From NCBI GenBank assembly GCA_025667525.1, contig CM046881.1, positions 492,487,627-492,551,626 on the forward strand: 64,000 nt of DNA. The letters are read 5' to 3'. Source of the stretch: Glebionis coronaria. Its lineage: Eukaryota > Streptophyta > Magnoliopsida > Asterales > Asteraceae. Below the pieces are notes generated by a model. The model was not told the origin of the DNA. It worked only from the letters and a program-made list of their open reading frames with translations, and made no database searches. Below, one piece after another: positions 42,708 to 54,051 of this stretch (position 1 is the stretch's first letter; every line of letters begins with the position of its first letter). The position numbers and the translations under genes were made by a program.

Positions 42708-43147
42708 TAATAAGTGTGAAAACACTTATCCTTTTACCACTTATTTCCAATAATAACAAGACCAAAACGTGTGATTTATGTCGTAAAAGTCGGAATTATG
42801 CGTGGTTTGTGTTTAATGTGTTTAAGGACCAAAATATGAAAAAGGAAGAAAACACGGGTTTTCACGGGCTTTTATCAAAGAAAACGGGAAAAGACGAAGT
42901 CAAAAGATCAAGAGTGCAAAAAGAACGGAAGTCCAAGGCCTATTCTGAAGATTTCTCGAAGAAAAAGTCTAAATACGAAAGTTTAACGAAGTCGAAGAAC
43001 TTAAGTCTAATAGAAGAAGAAAATTAAAAGACAAGTTCAAATCCCGAGACGACATCGAGAAAAGACAAAGAATTAAAGTCGAGTCGAGAAGACGTGAAGA
43101 AAGCAAGAAAGAAGATGCAACACATGCACTCCTTCCACCTTCCCTAT

Positions 43148-43156
43148 AAATACCCT
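43148..43156 (+). promoter_or_regulatory. Likely TATA box of the Athila-1 5' LTR
   Basis: CTATAAATA follows a C/T-rich stretch. The motif is kept in the 3' LTR (about 52775) and in the Athila-2 LTR (inverted, TATTTATAG at about 54636-54644). It is the probable start region of the genomic RNA. Confidence 0.6.
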
Positions 43157-43747
43157 CCTAATAGTCATTAGGAGGGAGTGAGTTAGTTAGTCTTTAATTT
43201 TTAGTTTTTTCATTTTTTTTACTTTTCTATCTAGTTATAGAGAGAGAAAGTCTTAAACTTTCTCTCACTAAGTTTCATCTTTTCTCTTAATCTTTCAAGA
43301 TTAAACATTTGTATTGCTTATTTTTCATTAATCAAGTTCATTTTAAGCTTTTAATCCTTAATCTCATTCTACCTTTCTTTGATTTTAGATTGATTTTAGT
43401 GCGAATTTCATTTGATCCGTGTTGTTCTTAATGATTTCATGCTTAAAAAGTTAATCTTTTAATCATTACCTAAGTTTTCATGCGAATAAGCTGTGAGACT
43501 TTTGTGCTTATTGGCTTATTTTTATGATTAGCTTATTTACTTATAAAAAGTTTTCTTAAAAGGTTCATGTTTTTATTGTTTGATCCAAAAGTTTGTTTAT
43601 TTTCGAGTTAGATAAGTTGATACAAGTGCTTATTCGATCCGTTTAGTTATTGATTCGTTTTAGTTTTGGGAATAAGCTTACCAATATAGCTTATTTCTTG
43701 GCTTATAACCGAATCCCAAATATTTCGGAAAGGGTACAAACCCCTTT

Positions 43748-44110
43748 CCGATTTGCGTATTCCGAGCAGCCTTCCCCACCCTTTTTCCGATTTACCAATC
43801 GGAAAAGGGTTTTGAGATTCCGATCGGCACCTCATTTATTCCGATCGTAGTGATCGGATTAGGTAGTAAAATATTCCGATTAGACCCTTCTTTGCATATC
43901 CCGATTGTGTGAAGTTTTGTGTTATTCCGATTTGGTCCTTTGTGTTGTATTCCGATTGAGTGGGACTTGTGAACATTCCGATTGGTAATTTTTGGGTATA
44001 TTCCGATTAGATCATTCTCATATTCCGATCACCAGATCGGAACATATTCCGATCTGGGCATTTATTGGCACATTCCGATTGCACTGCTTCTCACATATTC
44101 CGATTGGGAC
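43748..44110 (+). repeat. Array of ATTCCGAT motifs in the 5' LTR
   Basis: About 13 copies of (T/A)ATTCCGAT(T/C), spaced roughly 20-35 bp with unrelated spacers. A small hairpin CCGATCACCAGATCGG lies near 44025. The array is duplicated in the 3' LTR. Confidence 0.85.
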
Positions 44111-44415
44111 TTGTTTAGTTTACTGTTTTTTCAAAGTGTCCAAGTGTTAGTTTTTATTAAGTGATCTAGTATTTTTCTTAATCTAGTCTTTAAGTTTTTC
44201 AAGCTTTTATTTTACTCGTCATTTTAGTATAAATCTTTATACTTCCACTTTACTCATTGACACTTAAATTTCTTGCTATTAGCTTAAAATAGATAATCAA
44301 CCAAACAATTCTCTTGTTCACTAAAAGACGATTGAGTCGCACTTAAGACCGGTTTTCAATTCGAAAAGACTTGGGACAACAAGATTTTATACTTAGGGTA
44401 AAACCTAGTATTAAA

Positions 44416-44430
44416 TGGCGCCGCTGCCGG
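44416..44430 (+). other. Athila-1 primer-binding site (tRNA-Asp type)
   Basis: TGGCGCCGCTGCCGG starts two bases after the LTR. Athila elements typically use TGGCGCCGTTGCCGG, complementary to tRNA-Asp, so one base differs. Confidence 0.85.
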
Positions 44431-44663
44431 CTCTTTTCGTTACGATTAACGGTTTTTAGTGAGAGACGCATTGAATTTTGGGATCCGTTCTTTGAACGTT
44501 ATTTTTCTTGCTTTAAAAATTTTAAAAATCCATAAAAAATATAAAACTCTTCAAAAATACAAAAACATTGAAAAATCATAAAAAGCAATTCTTTTCCAAA
44601 AGGTTTTGCACCAAAAAGATTATATAGATATTTTCTCTGTGTATATTTTTCTTCTGCAGGTGT

Positions 44664-47642
44664 ATGCGTACTAGATCTTCGAACTATTCTGAGCCCGAGA
44701 CTCGTGAAGATCTAGATATGGCTGGTGTTAATAACAACAATAACAACCCACCTCTACCCAATTTGAATAACAACAACAACAACAATGTCCTCCTGCCTGA
44801 TTTACGAACAATGGAGGAATTGTGTCAACCCACCATGAACGGACGCGGAGGCCCGATTGCGCCAATGCACGTCACGGCTCAGGAGTTTTCGTTGAAGCAT
44901 CACATGATCCAACAAGTGCAAACTAACCCATTTCGTGGAATTCCGGATGATGATGCCAACAAACACCTCGACAAATTCATTACCATAACCCAAAGCATGA
45001 AGTGCTCCGGTGTTTCTATGGATGACCTTCGCCTCCAACTTTTTCCCCAATCGCTTTCTCACCATGCCGAAAAATGGTTTGACCGTCTTCCTAAGAATTC
45101 TATTCATACATGGAATGACATGACTCAACGCTTTTTGTCGCGCTACTTTCCTCCATCCATGGTCACTAGCCTTCGTAACCAAATCAGTGGATTCATGCAA
45201 GACAATGATGAATCGCTTTTCGATGCTTGGGAACGATACAATGATTTGATCGACCGCTGTCCAAATCACAATATGCTCCCCGTCACTCTCATTGACACCT
45301 TCTACAATGGTCTCACTTTTCGTGATCATGACACGATCAATGCCGCCGCCAGTGGTACTTTTATGAAAAGGAGACCGGAGGAGTGTAGAGAGTTGATTGA
45401 AAACATGACTACTCACCACAACAATTGGGATTCATCCGCATCCTCAAGATCTAATCAGAGAGTCAATGTTTCTTCTACTACTTCCAATCCCGAGATATCC
45501 GAACTTACCCGACAAATCGCGAGTATGCACAAGGATTTCATGTCCATGGCCACAAACCACTTTCAACAATCTAAAGCCGTTGCTACTTCTTGTGACACAT
45601 GTGGTGGTCCCCATTCTTATAATGTTTGTCCTTCTACCCAAGGCAATTTTTCTGAAAACGTTAACGCGGCATACGGCACTTATTCCACGGGAGGCTATCA
45701 AGCCCGCCCTCAAGGAGACCGTAGCTTGCTAAGTTATCGTTCCAACTATTATCTTGCTCCTCCCGGTTTCCCTACTGCAAACCAAAACCAACAACAAAGC
45801 TACAACCAAAACAACCAATCCCAACCTCGTGCTAACAATCAATATCAATCCCAACGAAACCCATACGCACCTCAAGGAAATTCTCAAGCTTACCAAGCTC
45901 CACCTCTCAATCAACCGATGGCAGTGAGTCCAGACGTCGAGACATTCATGAAGACTAATCGGGAGATGGTGACGAATCTTCAGAGTCAAGTCCACAACTT
46001 GAAGGGCGAAATGGCGAAACAAGGGAACGATATTCGAGCCGAGCTAAGGAATGACATGGCAAAACACAACAATGAAATTCATGCAAACATGAGAGACTCT
46101 TTCAATACTCAAGCGGTTAACCTTCGTGATATTATTGGTTTGCTCATCCAAGGTAATCAACCCTCTTCTTCGGGTACTCTTCCGAGTAACACCGTTGCGA
46201 ATCCAAGAGGGGAGATGAAAGCAATCACCACTCGTAGTGGAAAAGGTTATATGGAACCCGAGCTTCCTACACCTCCACCCGTGATTGTGAACAAGGAAAA
46301 AGAGCAACTTTCCTCACCTCCTTCACCTTCTATCCCTATTTCCCCACCACCCGTGGTTGTGAGTGATCCTACTCCCCTTAAGCCTTCTTCTTCATCCAAT
46401 ATACCTTATCCTTCAAGGTTGAGGAAAGAGAAGCAAAAGAGCAAGGATGATATTCAGGTTTCAAACTTTCTAAAAATGTTTAAACAATTGAATTTTAACA
46501 TCTCCTTTGCCGAGGCTCTCGCTCACATGCCCAAATACGCTAAGATTTATAAAGATCTTCTAAGTGATAAGGAAAAGCTTCTTGACATTGCTCAGACCCA
46601 ACTTAATGAGAACTGCTTCGCAGTGCTCTTAAGGAAATTGCCCACCAAACTTGGTGATCCGGGTCGCTTCTTGATTCCTTGCAACTTCCCGGGAGTAGAG
46701 AATTGCATGGCCCTAGCTGATCTAGGTGCCAGTATAAACTTAATGCCTTTAAGTGTTTGGAAGCAATTATCTCTCCCCGAGCTAGTCCCCACCAAAATGA
46801 CTTTGGAATTAGCCAACCGTACGGTTGCTTATCCAGTGGGGATAGCCGAAGATGTCTTTGTTGGCGTTGACAAATTCACCTTCCCGGCGGATTTTGTTGT
46901 CGTTGACTACGAAATGGACCCTCGTGTTCCATTAATCATTGGACGTCCATTCCTGAGGACCGGTCGCACTCTCATTGATGTAGCCATGGGCGAAATAATC
47001 ATGAGAGTTGGTGACGATAAAATTGTCTTCAACATGGGTAAGATTTCTAAACAACCTTATTCGTATGAGAGTGTTAATGCTATTGATGTTCTCGATGAGG
47101 CTTGTGAAGAACATTTTCATGATGCTTGCAAAAGTACTCTCTCTTCTCTACCCAATGTTGAGACCGTTGCCTCAATTGCTCCGGCATTGACTCCTTTTGG
47201 AGAAAGTGACTTGGATGATTTCGAAGCTAGCTTGGGTCCTCTCGATATTAAGTATGATAATTTGTCCACCAATTGGGATGAAGACATTCGTACGATTGAG
47301 AGACTTCTCAATGAGGACCCATTTTCTCCTCCTTCTCCTAAAAAGGTGACTAATGATGATCCATCGTTAGTTACACCATCTATTAAGGATCCTCCTACTC
47401 TTGAGCTTAAGGACCTACCTCCTCATCTTGAGTACGTTTTCCTAGAAGACGACGAGAAGTTACCGGTCATCATCGCGAAGGACCTGCAAGAAGAAGACAA
47501 AGCCCGACTCATCGCCGTGTTGAAGAAGCATAAAAGAGCTATCGCTTGGAAAATCTCCGACATCCGTGGAATTGATCCTCACTTTTGCACACATAAAATT
47601 CTCATGGAGGACGACTTTAAGCCCACAATTAACGAAGGGTGA
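44664..47642 (+). CDS. Athila-1 gag-protease polyprotein (992 aa)
   Basis: It starts [13 protein letters not shown] after a 250-base leader. There is an Asn-rich N-terminus ([11 protein letters not shown]); a gag core of retrotransposon-gag type (residues about 75-250, with [15 protein letters not shown] and [16 protein letters not shown]); a zinc knuckle [13 protein letters not shown] (C310, C313, H317, C322); a Gln/Asn-rich segment (about 370-430); a coiled-coil-like region; a proline-rich linker; and an aspartic protease with [15 protein letters not shown], catalytic D686, and [11 protein letters not shown]. It ends TGA at 47640-47642, where the next conserved segment continues in another frame. 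It would form the particle and cleave the polyprotein in the cytoplasm. Confidence 0.93.
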   Translation: MRTRSSNYSEPETREDLDMAGVNNNNNNPPLPNLNNNNNNNVLLPDLRTMEELCQPTMNGRGGPIAPMHVTAQEFSLKHHMIQQVQTNPFRGIPDDDANKHLDKFITITQSMKCSGVSMDDLRLQLFPQSLSHHAEKWFDRLPKNSIHTWNDMTQRFLSRYFPPSMVTSLRNQISGFMQDNDESLFDAWERYNDLIDRCPNHNMLPVTLIDTFYNGLTFRDHDTINAAASGTFMKRRPEECRELIENMTTHHNNWDSSASSRSNQRVNVSSTTSNPEISELTRQIASMHKDFMSMATNHFQQSKAVATSCDTCGGPHSYNVCPSTQGNFSENVNAAYGTYSTGGYQARPQGDRSLLSYRSNYYLAPPGFPTANQNQQQSYNQNNQSQPRANNQYQSQRNPYAPQGNSQAYQAPPLNQPMAVSPDVETFMKTNREMVTNLQSQVHNLKGEMAKQGNDIRAELRNDMAKHNNEIHANMRDSFNTQAVNLRDIIGLLIQGNQPSSSGTLPSNTVANPRGEMKAITTRSGKGYMEPELPTPPPVIVNKEKEQLSSPPSPSIPISPPPVVVSDPTPLKPSSSSNIPYPSRLRKEKQKSKDDIQVSNFLKMFKQLNFNISFAEALAHMPKYAKIYKDLLSDKEKLLDIAQTQLNENCFAVLLRKLPTKLGDPGRFLIPCNFPGVENCMALADLGASINLMPLSVWKQLSLPELVPTKMTLELANRTVAYPVGIAEDVFVGVDKFTFPADFVVVDYEMDPRVPLIIGRPFLRTGRTLIDVAMGEIIMRVGDDKIVFNMGKISKQPYSYESVNAIDVLDEACEEHFHDACKSTLSSLPNVETVASIAPALTPFGESDLDDFEASLGPLDIKYDNLSTNWDEDIRTIERLLNEDPFSPPSPKKVTNDDPSLVTPSIKDPPTLELKDLPPHLEYVFLEDDEKLPVIIAKDLQEEDKARLIAVLKKHKRAIAWKISDIRGIDPHFCTHKILMEDDFKPTINEG

Positions 47643-50302
47643 ATCCTAAAATCCATGAAGTCATAAAAAAAGAGGTTATCAAACTTCTTGATGTGGGTAT
47701 GATTTACCCTATTTCAGATTCACCATGGGTTAGTCCAGTCCATTGTATGCCTAAGAAAGGCGGCATCACCGTTGTGCCCAATGCAAACAACGAGTTGATT
47801 CCTACCCGTCTCGTTACTGGGTGGAGATTTTGTATAGACTACCGCAAACTCAATGATTCCACGAGAAAGGATCATTTCCCTCTACCTTTTATGGACCAAA
47901 TGCTTGAACGTTTAGCGGGTAATGAATATTACTGCTTCCTTGATGGTTTCTCGGGTTATTTCCAAATACCCATCGATCCCCAAGATCAAGAGAAGACAAC
48001 ATTCACTTGTCCCTATGGCACATTTGCTTACAAACGAATGCCTTTTGGCTTATGCAATGCCCCCGGGACTTTCCAAAGGTGCATGTTGGCTATCTTCCAT
48101 GACATGTTTAAACAAACCATGGAAGTCTTCATGGATGATTTCTCGGTCTTTGGGGATTCCTTCTCTTCTTGCCTTGCCAATTTGGAATGTATGCTTAAGC
48201 GGTGCGAAGACACTCGCCTTGTTCTGAATTGGGAAAAATGCCATTTTATGGTAAAAGAAGGCATTGTGCTAGGACACAAAATCTCTAAAGCCGGTCTTGA
48301 AGTCGACCGTGCTAAAGTTGATGTCATAGCCAAATTACCTCCACCTTCAACCGTGAAGGGTGTGCGAAGTTTTCTGGGTCATGCGGGCTTCTATCGTCGA
48401 TTCATTCAGGATTTATCTAAAATCGCTCGCCCGATGACCCACCTCTTGGAAAAATATACTCCTTTTATCTTTTCTAAAGAGTGTCTCAAAGCCTTCAATC
48501 TTCTTAAGGATAAGCTAACTAAGGCACCGGTCTTGGTTACCCCTAATTGGGAGCTGCCTTTTGAATTGATGTGCGATGCTAGCGACTTTGCTATTGGTGC
48601 GGTTTTGGGCCAACGAGTGAATAAACACTTCCAACCAATCCACTATGCTAGCAAAACAATGACAGGGGCTCAATTGCATTATACGACAACCGAAAAAGAG
48701 CTTTTAGCTGTTGTCTATGATTTTGAGAAATTTTGCCCCTATCTTGTTTTATATCCCACCATCGTATACACGGACCATTCCGCGTTGAAGTACTTGATGA
48801 CAAAGCATGATTCTAAGCCAAGACTTCTTCACTGGGTTTTACTCCTTCAAGAATTCAACATTGAAATTCGTGACAAGAAGGGAGCCGAAAACCTGGCCGC
48901 GGATCATCTGAGCAGACTTGAGGATCCATATCAAGGGGATCATCCGAACAAAGAGATCAATGACTCTTTCCCCCTTGAGACCTTAATGTCTATAAATCTC
49001 AATCTTGATGACACCCCGTGGTTTGCGGACATTGCAAACTACTTAGCGGGTGGTATTCTCATCAAAGGGTTAACATCCCAACAAAAGAAGAAGTTCTTGA
49101 ATGATGTTAAGACTTTCTTTTGGGATGACCCTTATCTATTCAAACAATGTGCTGATTTGATCATTCGTCGTTGTGTTGACGGACCGGCAACTTTTGACAT
49201 TCTCCAGGCTTGCCACAAAGGACCCACCGGTGGTCACTTTGGTCCCAACTACACCGCTAAAAAAGTGTTTGATTCTGGATTCTATTGGCCCACCATTTAT
49301 CGTGACGCCCACGAAATGGTTAAGCATTGTGATGCTTGCCAACGCCAAGGCAAGATCACACATAAGGATGAGATGCCTCAAAATTTCATACATGAATGTG
49401 AAATCTTTGATGTATGGGGCATCGACTTTATGGGGCCATTTCCATCCTCCAAAGGGAATAAGTACATCCTCGTCGCTGTCGACTACGTTTCTAAATGGGT
49501 TGAAGCCAAGGCTCTCCCTACTAACGATGTGAGGGTGGTTGTGAACTTTTTGAAGCAGCTTTTCGCTCGATTTGGCGTTCCTCGTGCTATCATCAGTGAC
49601 CGCGGGACTCATTTTTACAACGATCAATTTGCAAGAGTCATGGCTAAGTATGGTGTCAATCATCGTCTTTCCACCGCCTATCATCCCCAAACCAATGGGC
49701 AAGCCGAGATATCCAACCGTGGATTAAAGCGAATTTTGGAGCGTACTGTGGGAGATCATCGCGCCGCGTGGGCCGATAAGTTAGATGATGCTCTGTGGGC
49801 TTTCCGTACTGCTTATAAGACCCCGATCGGTTGTACACCTTATCATCTTGTGTACGGGAAAGCCTGCCACCTCCCAATCGAGCTGGAACATAAGGCGCAC
49901 TGGGCCTTGAAGTGGGCTAACTTCGACATCAACAAAGCCGGTGATCATCGCAAGATTCAACTCAACGAGCTAACTGAACTGAGGAATGAAGCTTATGAGA
50001 ACTCGCTGATCTACAAGGAGAAGACGAAGATCATTCATGACGCAAAAATCAAGAACCAAGAGTTCCACGTTGGTGATCATGTCTTATTTTTCAACTCTCG
50101 GTTGAAGATCTTCTCTGGCAAGTTGAAGAGCCGCTGGTCTGGTCCATTCACCGTCGCCAAAGTCTTTCCATATTGGACCATTGAGATTTCTCAGCCAAAT
50201 GAGCCCAACTTCAAGGTGAATGGCCAGCGTTTGAAGCTGTACTTTGGTGAGGACATCTCTCAAGAGATGATCCCATCCCTCACCACGTTCCCCATGAACT
50301 AA
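47639..50302 (+). CDS. Athila-1 pol: reverse transcriptase, RNase H, integrase (about 887 aa)
   Basis: The frame is open from the junction, where the formal first codon is GTG ([12 protein letters not shown]); it most likely belongs to one gag-pol reading in the ancestor and has no start of its own. [37 protein letters not shown] and the active site FMDDF (D166, D167). RNase [10 protein letters not shown] (D313), EKELLAVVY (E354), [10 protein letters not shown]. Integrase: H-H-C-C finger ending CDACQRQGK; core WGIDFMGPF (D596), ISDRGTHF (D654), [10 protein letters not shown] (E690), i.e. DX35E; C-terminal [15 protein letters not shown]. No chromodomain. All catalytic residues are present, so the enzyme may be active if made. 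Confidence 0.93.
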   Translation: MNPKIHEVIKKEVIKLLDVGMIYPISDSPWVSPVHCMPKKGGITVVPNANNELIPTRLVTGWRFCIDYRKLNDSTRKDHFPLPFMDQMLERLAGNEYYCFLDGFSGYFQIPIDPQDQEKTTFTCPYGTFAYKRMPFGLCNAPGTFQRCMLAIFHDMFKQTMEVFMDDFSVFGDSFSSCLANLECMLKRCEDTRLVLNWEKCHFMVKEGIVLGHKISKAGLEVDRAKVDVIAKLPPPSTVKGVRSFLGHAGFYRRFIQDLSKIARPMTHLLEKYTPFIFSKECLKAFNLLKDKLTKAPVLVTPNWELPFELMCDASDFAIGAVLGQRVNKHFQPIHYASKTMTGAQLHYTTTEKELLAVVYDFEKFCPYLVLYPTIVYTDHSALKYLMTKHDSKPRLLHWVLLLQEFNIEIRDKKGAENLAADHLSRLEDPYQGDHPNKEINDSFPLETLMSINLNLDDTPWFADIANYLAGGILIKGLTSQQKKKFLNDVKTFFWDDPYLFKQCADLIIRRCVDGPATFDILQACHKGPTGGHFGPNYTAKKVFDSGFYWPTIYRDAHEMVKHCDACQRQGKITHKDEMPQNFIHECEIFDVWGIDFMGPFPSSKGNKYILVAVDYVSKWVEAKALPTNDVRVVVNFLKQLFARFGVPRAIISDRGTHFYNDQFARVMAKYGVNHRLSTAYHPQTNGQAEISNRGLKRILERTVGDHRAAWADKLDDALWAFRTAYKTPIGCTPYHLVYGKACHLPIELEHKAHWALKWANFDINKAGDHRKIQLNELTELRNEAYENSLIYKEKTKIIHDAKIKNQEFHVGDHVLFFNSRLKIFSGKLKSRWSGPFTVAKVFPYWTIEISQPNEPNFKVNGQRLKLYFGEDISQEMIPSLTTFPMN

Positions 50303-52320
50303 AATTGGGTCGAGTCAGGCTCGTGACTCGGTGAACAAAAACAAGCGCTTCTCGGGAGGCAACCCGTGATCTATCCTTTACTGCTTTCATAATAAGTGTA
50401 GGGGGAGCCCCGTATGTGTTTGTTGTCTTGTTTCTTGTGTTGTGCAGGGATTAAAGCTTCAAAAATCCACCTTGATGACTTTTGACGAACCGTGATACCG
50501 TGTTCCCATCTTCCCGGTTCTATCCTAAACTCTTGTGATTCAATATTTCATATTTTATATGTTCACATTGAATTCACCATAGTTGTCCTTTCCTTAGCAA
50601 GATTTAAACAAAGTGCACAATGTCCTAAGTGTAGGGGAGTTTACTCCCACATGCTTAAACATTGAGGACAATGTTTATCTCAAGTGTAGGGGGACTACTA
50701 TCGAAGTAAGTGGTCTTTTCCATGAATTTGCCCTCATTTTAACCGAAAAATTCGATTTTCGTCATTTTTCAAAATTTTTAATCTATTTTGGCCTAGTTGT
50801 ATAGTTGTATTTTCCTTTATCATGTTTAGTTTCTTTCCATTGCTAGAATAAATTTTCAATAAAGTGGTTTTAAATTTTTCTTAGTCGTGAACATTTTGAC
50901 TCAACCCGAGTTTATTTACCTAAGTTTACTCTAGCTAGTATCCTTAACGTGTTTAAGTCAAGTTTTGCTAGGCTTTTATATAGGGAGCTATAAAACGCGA
51001 AAGTCTTAACTCTCACGGGTTAAGAACAAGAACTTTTCGCAAGTTCCTATAATTGATCCTACAGAGTTGTTTATCAAAGGAACTTTAAAATGCGATTTCT
51101 AAACTTGAAAAAGTCTAAGAATTTGCAAGATCCTATAGGCGACTCGAAAACCCAAAACTTTGATTTAATAGGCTAAGCATCCACGAGTCTCATTCCTTGA
51201 GATTTTAAACTGTGGAGAACGAGAAATGATAGAGTCAATTATAAGTTTGGTATTCTTTCGTGAATTTATGTGAGTTAATTATAAGCCTATTCTCCCTCCG
51301 CTTGTTAATAAATTTATCTGCAATAAATAAGGTTGTACGATTTAAAAGGTTACTTAGCTTCTAGCCCCAGATCGTTTAAAAGTTGCTCGGTACGGATTAG
51401 AGTTCATAGCCAAGGCATAACTTATTGAAGCGGGATGCGAAGATTGGCGAGTCCGAAAAGGCCCTAACAAGGCATGAGGGCTACATTTTGTTGCTAAAGA
51501 TCCAAAAGTGATGTAAAGAATCATTTATCGAAAATCAATATGAAGGATCGAGACACACGACGAAAAGAAAATACTCCCCAAAAGATCATGGAGAAGTCTA
51601 TCCGAAAAGACCCTAACAAGGTATGAGGATAAATAGATCCAAGTCCTAAAAGGAGGCGGATCGTTGTATATCGAAGTCCAAAATAAAGATTGGAGTAAAA
51701 TGAAGAAGTCGTGGTCCAAAGATGAAGAATCTCTCAAAAATTCAAGTGAAGAAATTCCTATTATGAAGAGAAGGCCATTATTTCATGAACGTCTCTCAAG
51801 ATTCGAAGTATGAAGTCGCTGCCAAATATCGGTCCAAGAAAGGTCTCAAATCGTGAAGCGAGTTATGCCAAGATATGAACTTTATGAGGTCCCGAGAAGC
51901 AGTTTTAAAAGATTTGGTCCTTTAGCTAACTATTGATTAAATCGTTCACTTTATTTTCGGACTAAATAACTATCGAAATAAGTCAAACAAGGCATCCTCG
52001 TGAACATTCAAGACAAAAATAAAATATAAGAGATACATCTAGGAATAAGGGAGTCTAAGTGAGTAATTGGCCCGCATGAGTTCGTGATAGTTTGCTAATT
52101 TATAATAACAATGATCTCGTTTTTAAGCTTGGTATGGGGAACATGAAACTTGAGGATGATAAACGTTCATGGCTGCCAAAACCCAATGTAAGTTTTTAAT
52201 TTCTTTACTTGTTCTATCTTTTTATGTTTAGTATTTAATAAAGGACAAGGTGGGTTATTTATGATGGAAAATGTAAACTGTGCTTTAAAATTAATGCATT
52301 GCATGAGGGCATTGCAATGG
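50303..52320 (+). other. Athila-1 non-coding region between pol and the PPT
   Basis: About 2 kb without an ORF above 70 codons; no envelope-like ORF is left. It begins with a hairpin segment CTTCTCGGGAGGCAACCCG (about 50347-50365), has AAGTGTAGGGG motifs near 50395, 50627 and 50680, and contains two related phrases CCGAAAAGGCCCTAACAAGG (51452) and CCGAAAAGACCCTAACAAGG (51602). The same region exists, inverted, in Athila-2 (55097-57135). Confidence 0.8.
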
Positions 52321-52336
52321 TCAAGTGTAGGGGATT
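52321..52336 (+). other. Athila-1 polypurine tract
   Basis: AAGTGTAGGGGATT directly precedes the 3' LTR start TAATAAGTG. Athila-2 has the same tract, inverted, at 55082-55096. Confidence 0.85.
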
Positions 52337-54046
52337 TAATAAGTGTGAAAACACTTATCCTTTTACCACTTATTTTCAATAATAACAAGACCAAAACGTG
52401 TGATTTATGTCGTAAAAGTCGGAATTATGCGTGGTTTGTGTTTTTATTGTGTTTTAGGACCAAAATATGAAAAAGGAAGAAAACACGGGTTTTCACGGGC
52501 TTTTATCAAAGAAAACGGGAAAAGACGAAGTCAAAAGATCAAGAGTGCAAAAAGAACGGAAGTCCAAGGCCTATTCTGAAGATTTATCGAAGAAAAAGTC
52601 TAAAGACGAAATTTTAACGAAGTCGAAGAACTTAAGTCTAATAGAAGAAGAAAATTAAAAGAAAAGTTCAAATCCCGAGACGACATCGAGAAAAGACAAA
52701 GAATTAAAGTCGAGTCGAGAAGACGTGAAGAAAGCAAGAAAGAAGATGCAACATATGCACTCCTTCCACCTTCCCTATAAATACTCTCCTAATAGTCATT
52801 AGGAGGGAGTTAGTTAGTTAGTCTTTAATTTTTAGTTTTTTCATTTTTTTTACTTTTCTATCTAGTTCTAGAGAGAGAAAGTCTTAAACTTTCTCTCACT
52901 AAGTTTCATCTTTTCTCTTAATGTTTCAAGATTAAACATTTGTATTGCTTATTTTTCATTAATCAAGTTCATTTTAAGCTTTTAATCCTTAATCTCATTC
53001 TACCTTTCTTTGATTTTAGATTGATTTTAGTGCGAATTTCATTTGATCTGTGTTGTTCTTAATGATTTCGTGCTTAAAAGGTTAATCTTTTAATCATTAC
53101 CTAAGTTTTCATGCGAATAAGCTGTGAGACTTTTGTGCTTATTGGCTTATTTTTATGACTAGCTTATTTACTTATAAAAAGTTTTCTTAAAAGGTTCATG
53201 TTTTTATTGTTTGATCCAAAAGTTTGTTTATTTTCGAGTTAGATAAGTTGATACAAGTGCTTATTCGATCCGTTTAGTTATTGATTCGTTTTAGTTTTGG
53301 GAATAAGCTTACCAATATAGCTTATTTCTTGGCTTATAACCGAATCCCAAATATTTCGGAAAGGGTACAAACCCCTTTCCGATTTGCGTATTCCGAGCAG
53401 CCTTCCCCACCCTTTTTCCGATTTGCCAATCGGAAAAGGGTTTTGAGTTTCCGATCGGCACCTCATTTATTCCGATCGTAGTGATCGGATTAGGTAGTAA
53501 AATATTCCGATTAGACCCTTCTTTGCATATTCCGATTGTGTGAAGTTTTGTGTTATTCCGATTTGGTCCTTTGTGTTGTATTCCGATTGAGTAGGACTTG
53601 TGAACATTCCGATTGGTAATTTTTGGGTATATTCCGATTAGATCATTTCTCATATTCCGATCACCAGATCGGAACATATTCCGATCTGGGCATTTATTGG
53701 CACATTCCGATTGCACTGCTTCTCACATATTCCGATTGGGACTTGTTTAGTTTACTGTTTTTTCAAAGTGTCCAAGTGTTAGTTTTTATTAAGTGATCTA
53801 GTATTTTTCTTAATCTAGTCTTTAAGTTTTTCAAGCTTTTATTTTTACTCGTCATTTTAGTATAAATCTTTATACTTCCACTTTACTCATTGACACTTAA
53901 ATTTCTTGCTATTAGCTTAAAATAGATAATCAACCAAACAATTCTCTTGTTCACCAAAAGACGATTGAGTCGCACTTAAGACTGGTTTTCGATTCGAAAA
54001 GACTTGGGACAACAAGGTTTTATACTTAGGGTAAAACCTAGTATTA
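52337..54046 (+). repeat. Athila-1 3' LTR
   Basis: It is the partner of 42708-44413 with the same TAATA...TATTA ends, terminal hairpin and ATTCCGAT array (about 53378-53745). It is followed by TACAA. Confidence 0.92.
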
Positions 54047-54051
54047 TACAA
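54047..54051. repeat. Target-site duplication TACAA, right copy
   Basis: It matches 42703-42707; the interrupted Athila-2 LTR continues after it. Confidence 0.92.

Larger units (their letters stand above)
42708..44413 (+). repeat. Athila-1 5' LTR
   Basis: The ends are TAATA...TATTA, not TG...CA, and are fixed by the flanking TACAA duplication, the PBS and the PPT. It has an 8-bp hairpin with a GAAA loop at the start, a segment CACTCCTTCC...CTATAAATACCCTCC near 43130-43160 that includes a TATA box, and a run of ATTCCGAT motifs at 43748-44110. Confidence 0.92.
42708..54046 (+). mobile_element. Athila-1: nearly intact Athila-type Ty3/Gypsy retrotransposon (11.3 kb)
   Basis: It has 1706- and 1710-bp LTRs, a tRNA-Asp type PBS, a gag-protease ORF, a pol ORF (RT, RNase H, integrase), a 2-kb non-coding 3' region, a PPT and a 5-bp duplication. 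By eye the LTRs show about 25-30 differences (1.5-2 %), so the insertion is young. The PBS and the pol wording ([28 protein letters not shown]) place it in the Athila branch of non-chromodomain Gypsy. The only coding defect I see is a single-base shortfall at the gag-PR/pol junction. Confidence 0.93.

Noticed and set aside
43650..43850. Short frames in the Athila LTRs repeated at 53281-53481
   Set aside because: They are duplicated because the LTR is duplicated; both strands are open and rich in the ATTCCGAT motif.
44802..45419. A 205-codon minus-strand frame opposite Athila-1 gag
   Set aside because: It is a shadow of the gag coding strand with no domain or start context of its own.
49136..49702. 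A 188-codon minus-strand frame opposite Athila-1 integrase
   Set aside because: It is a shadow frame of pol.
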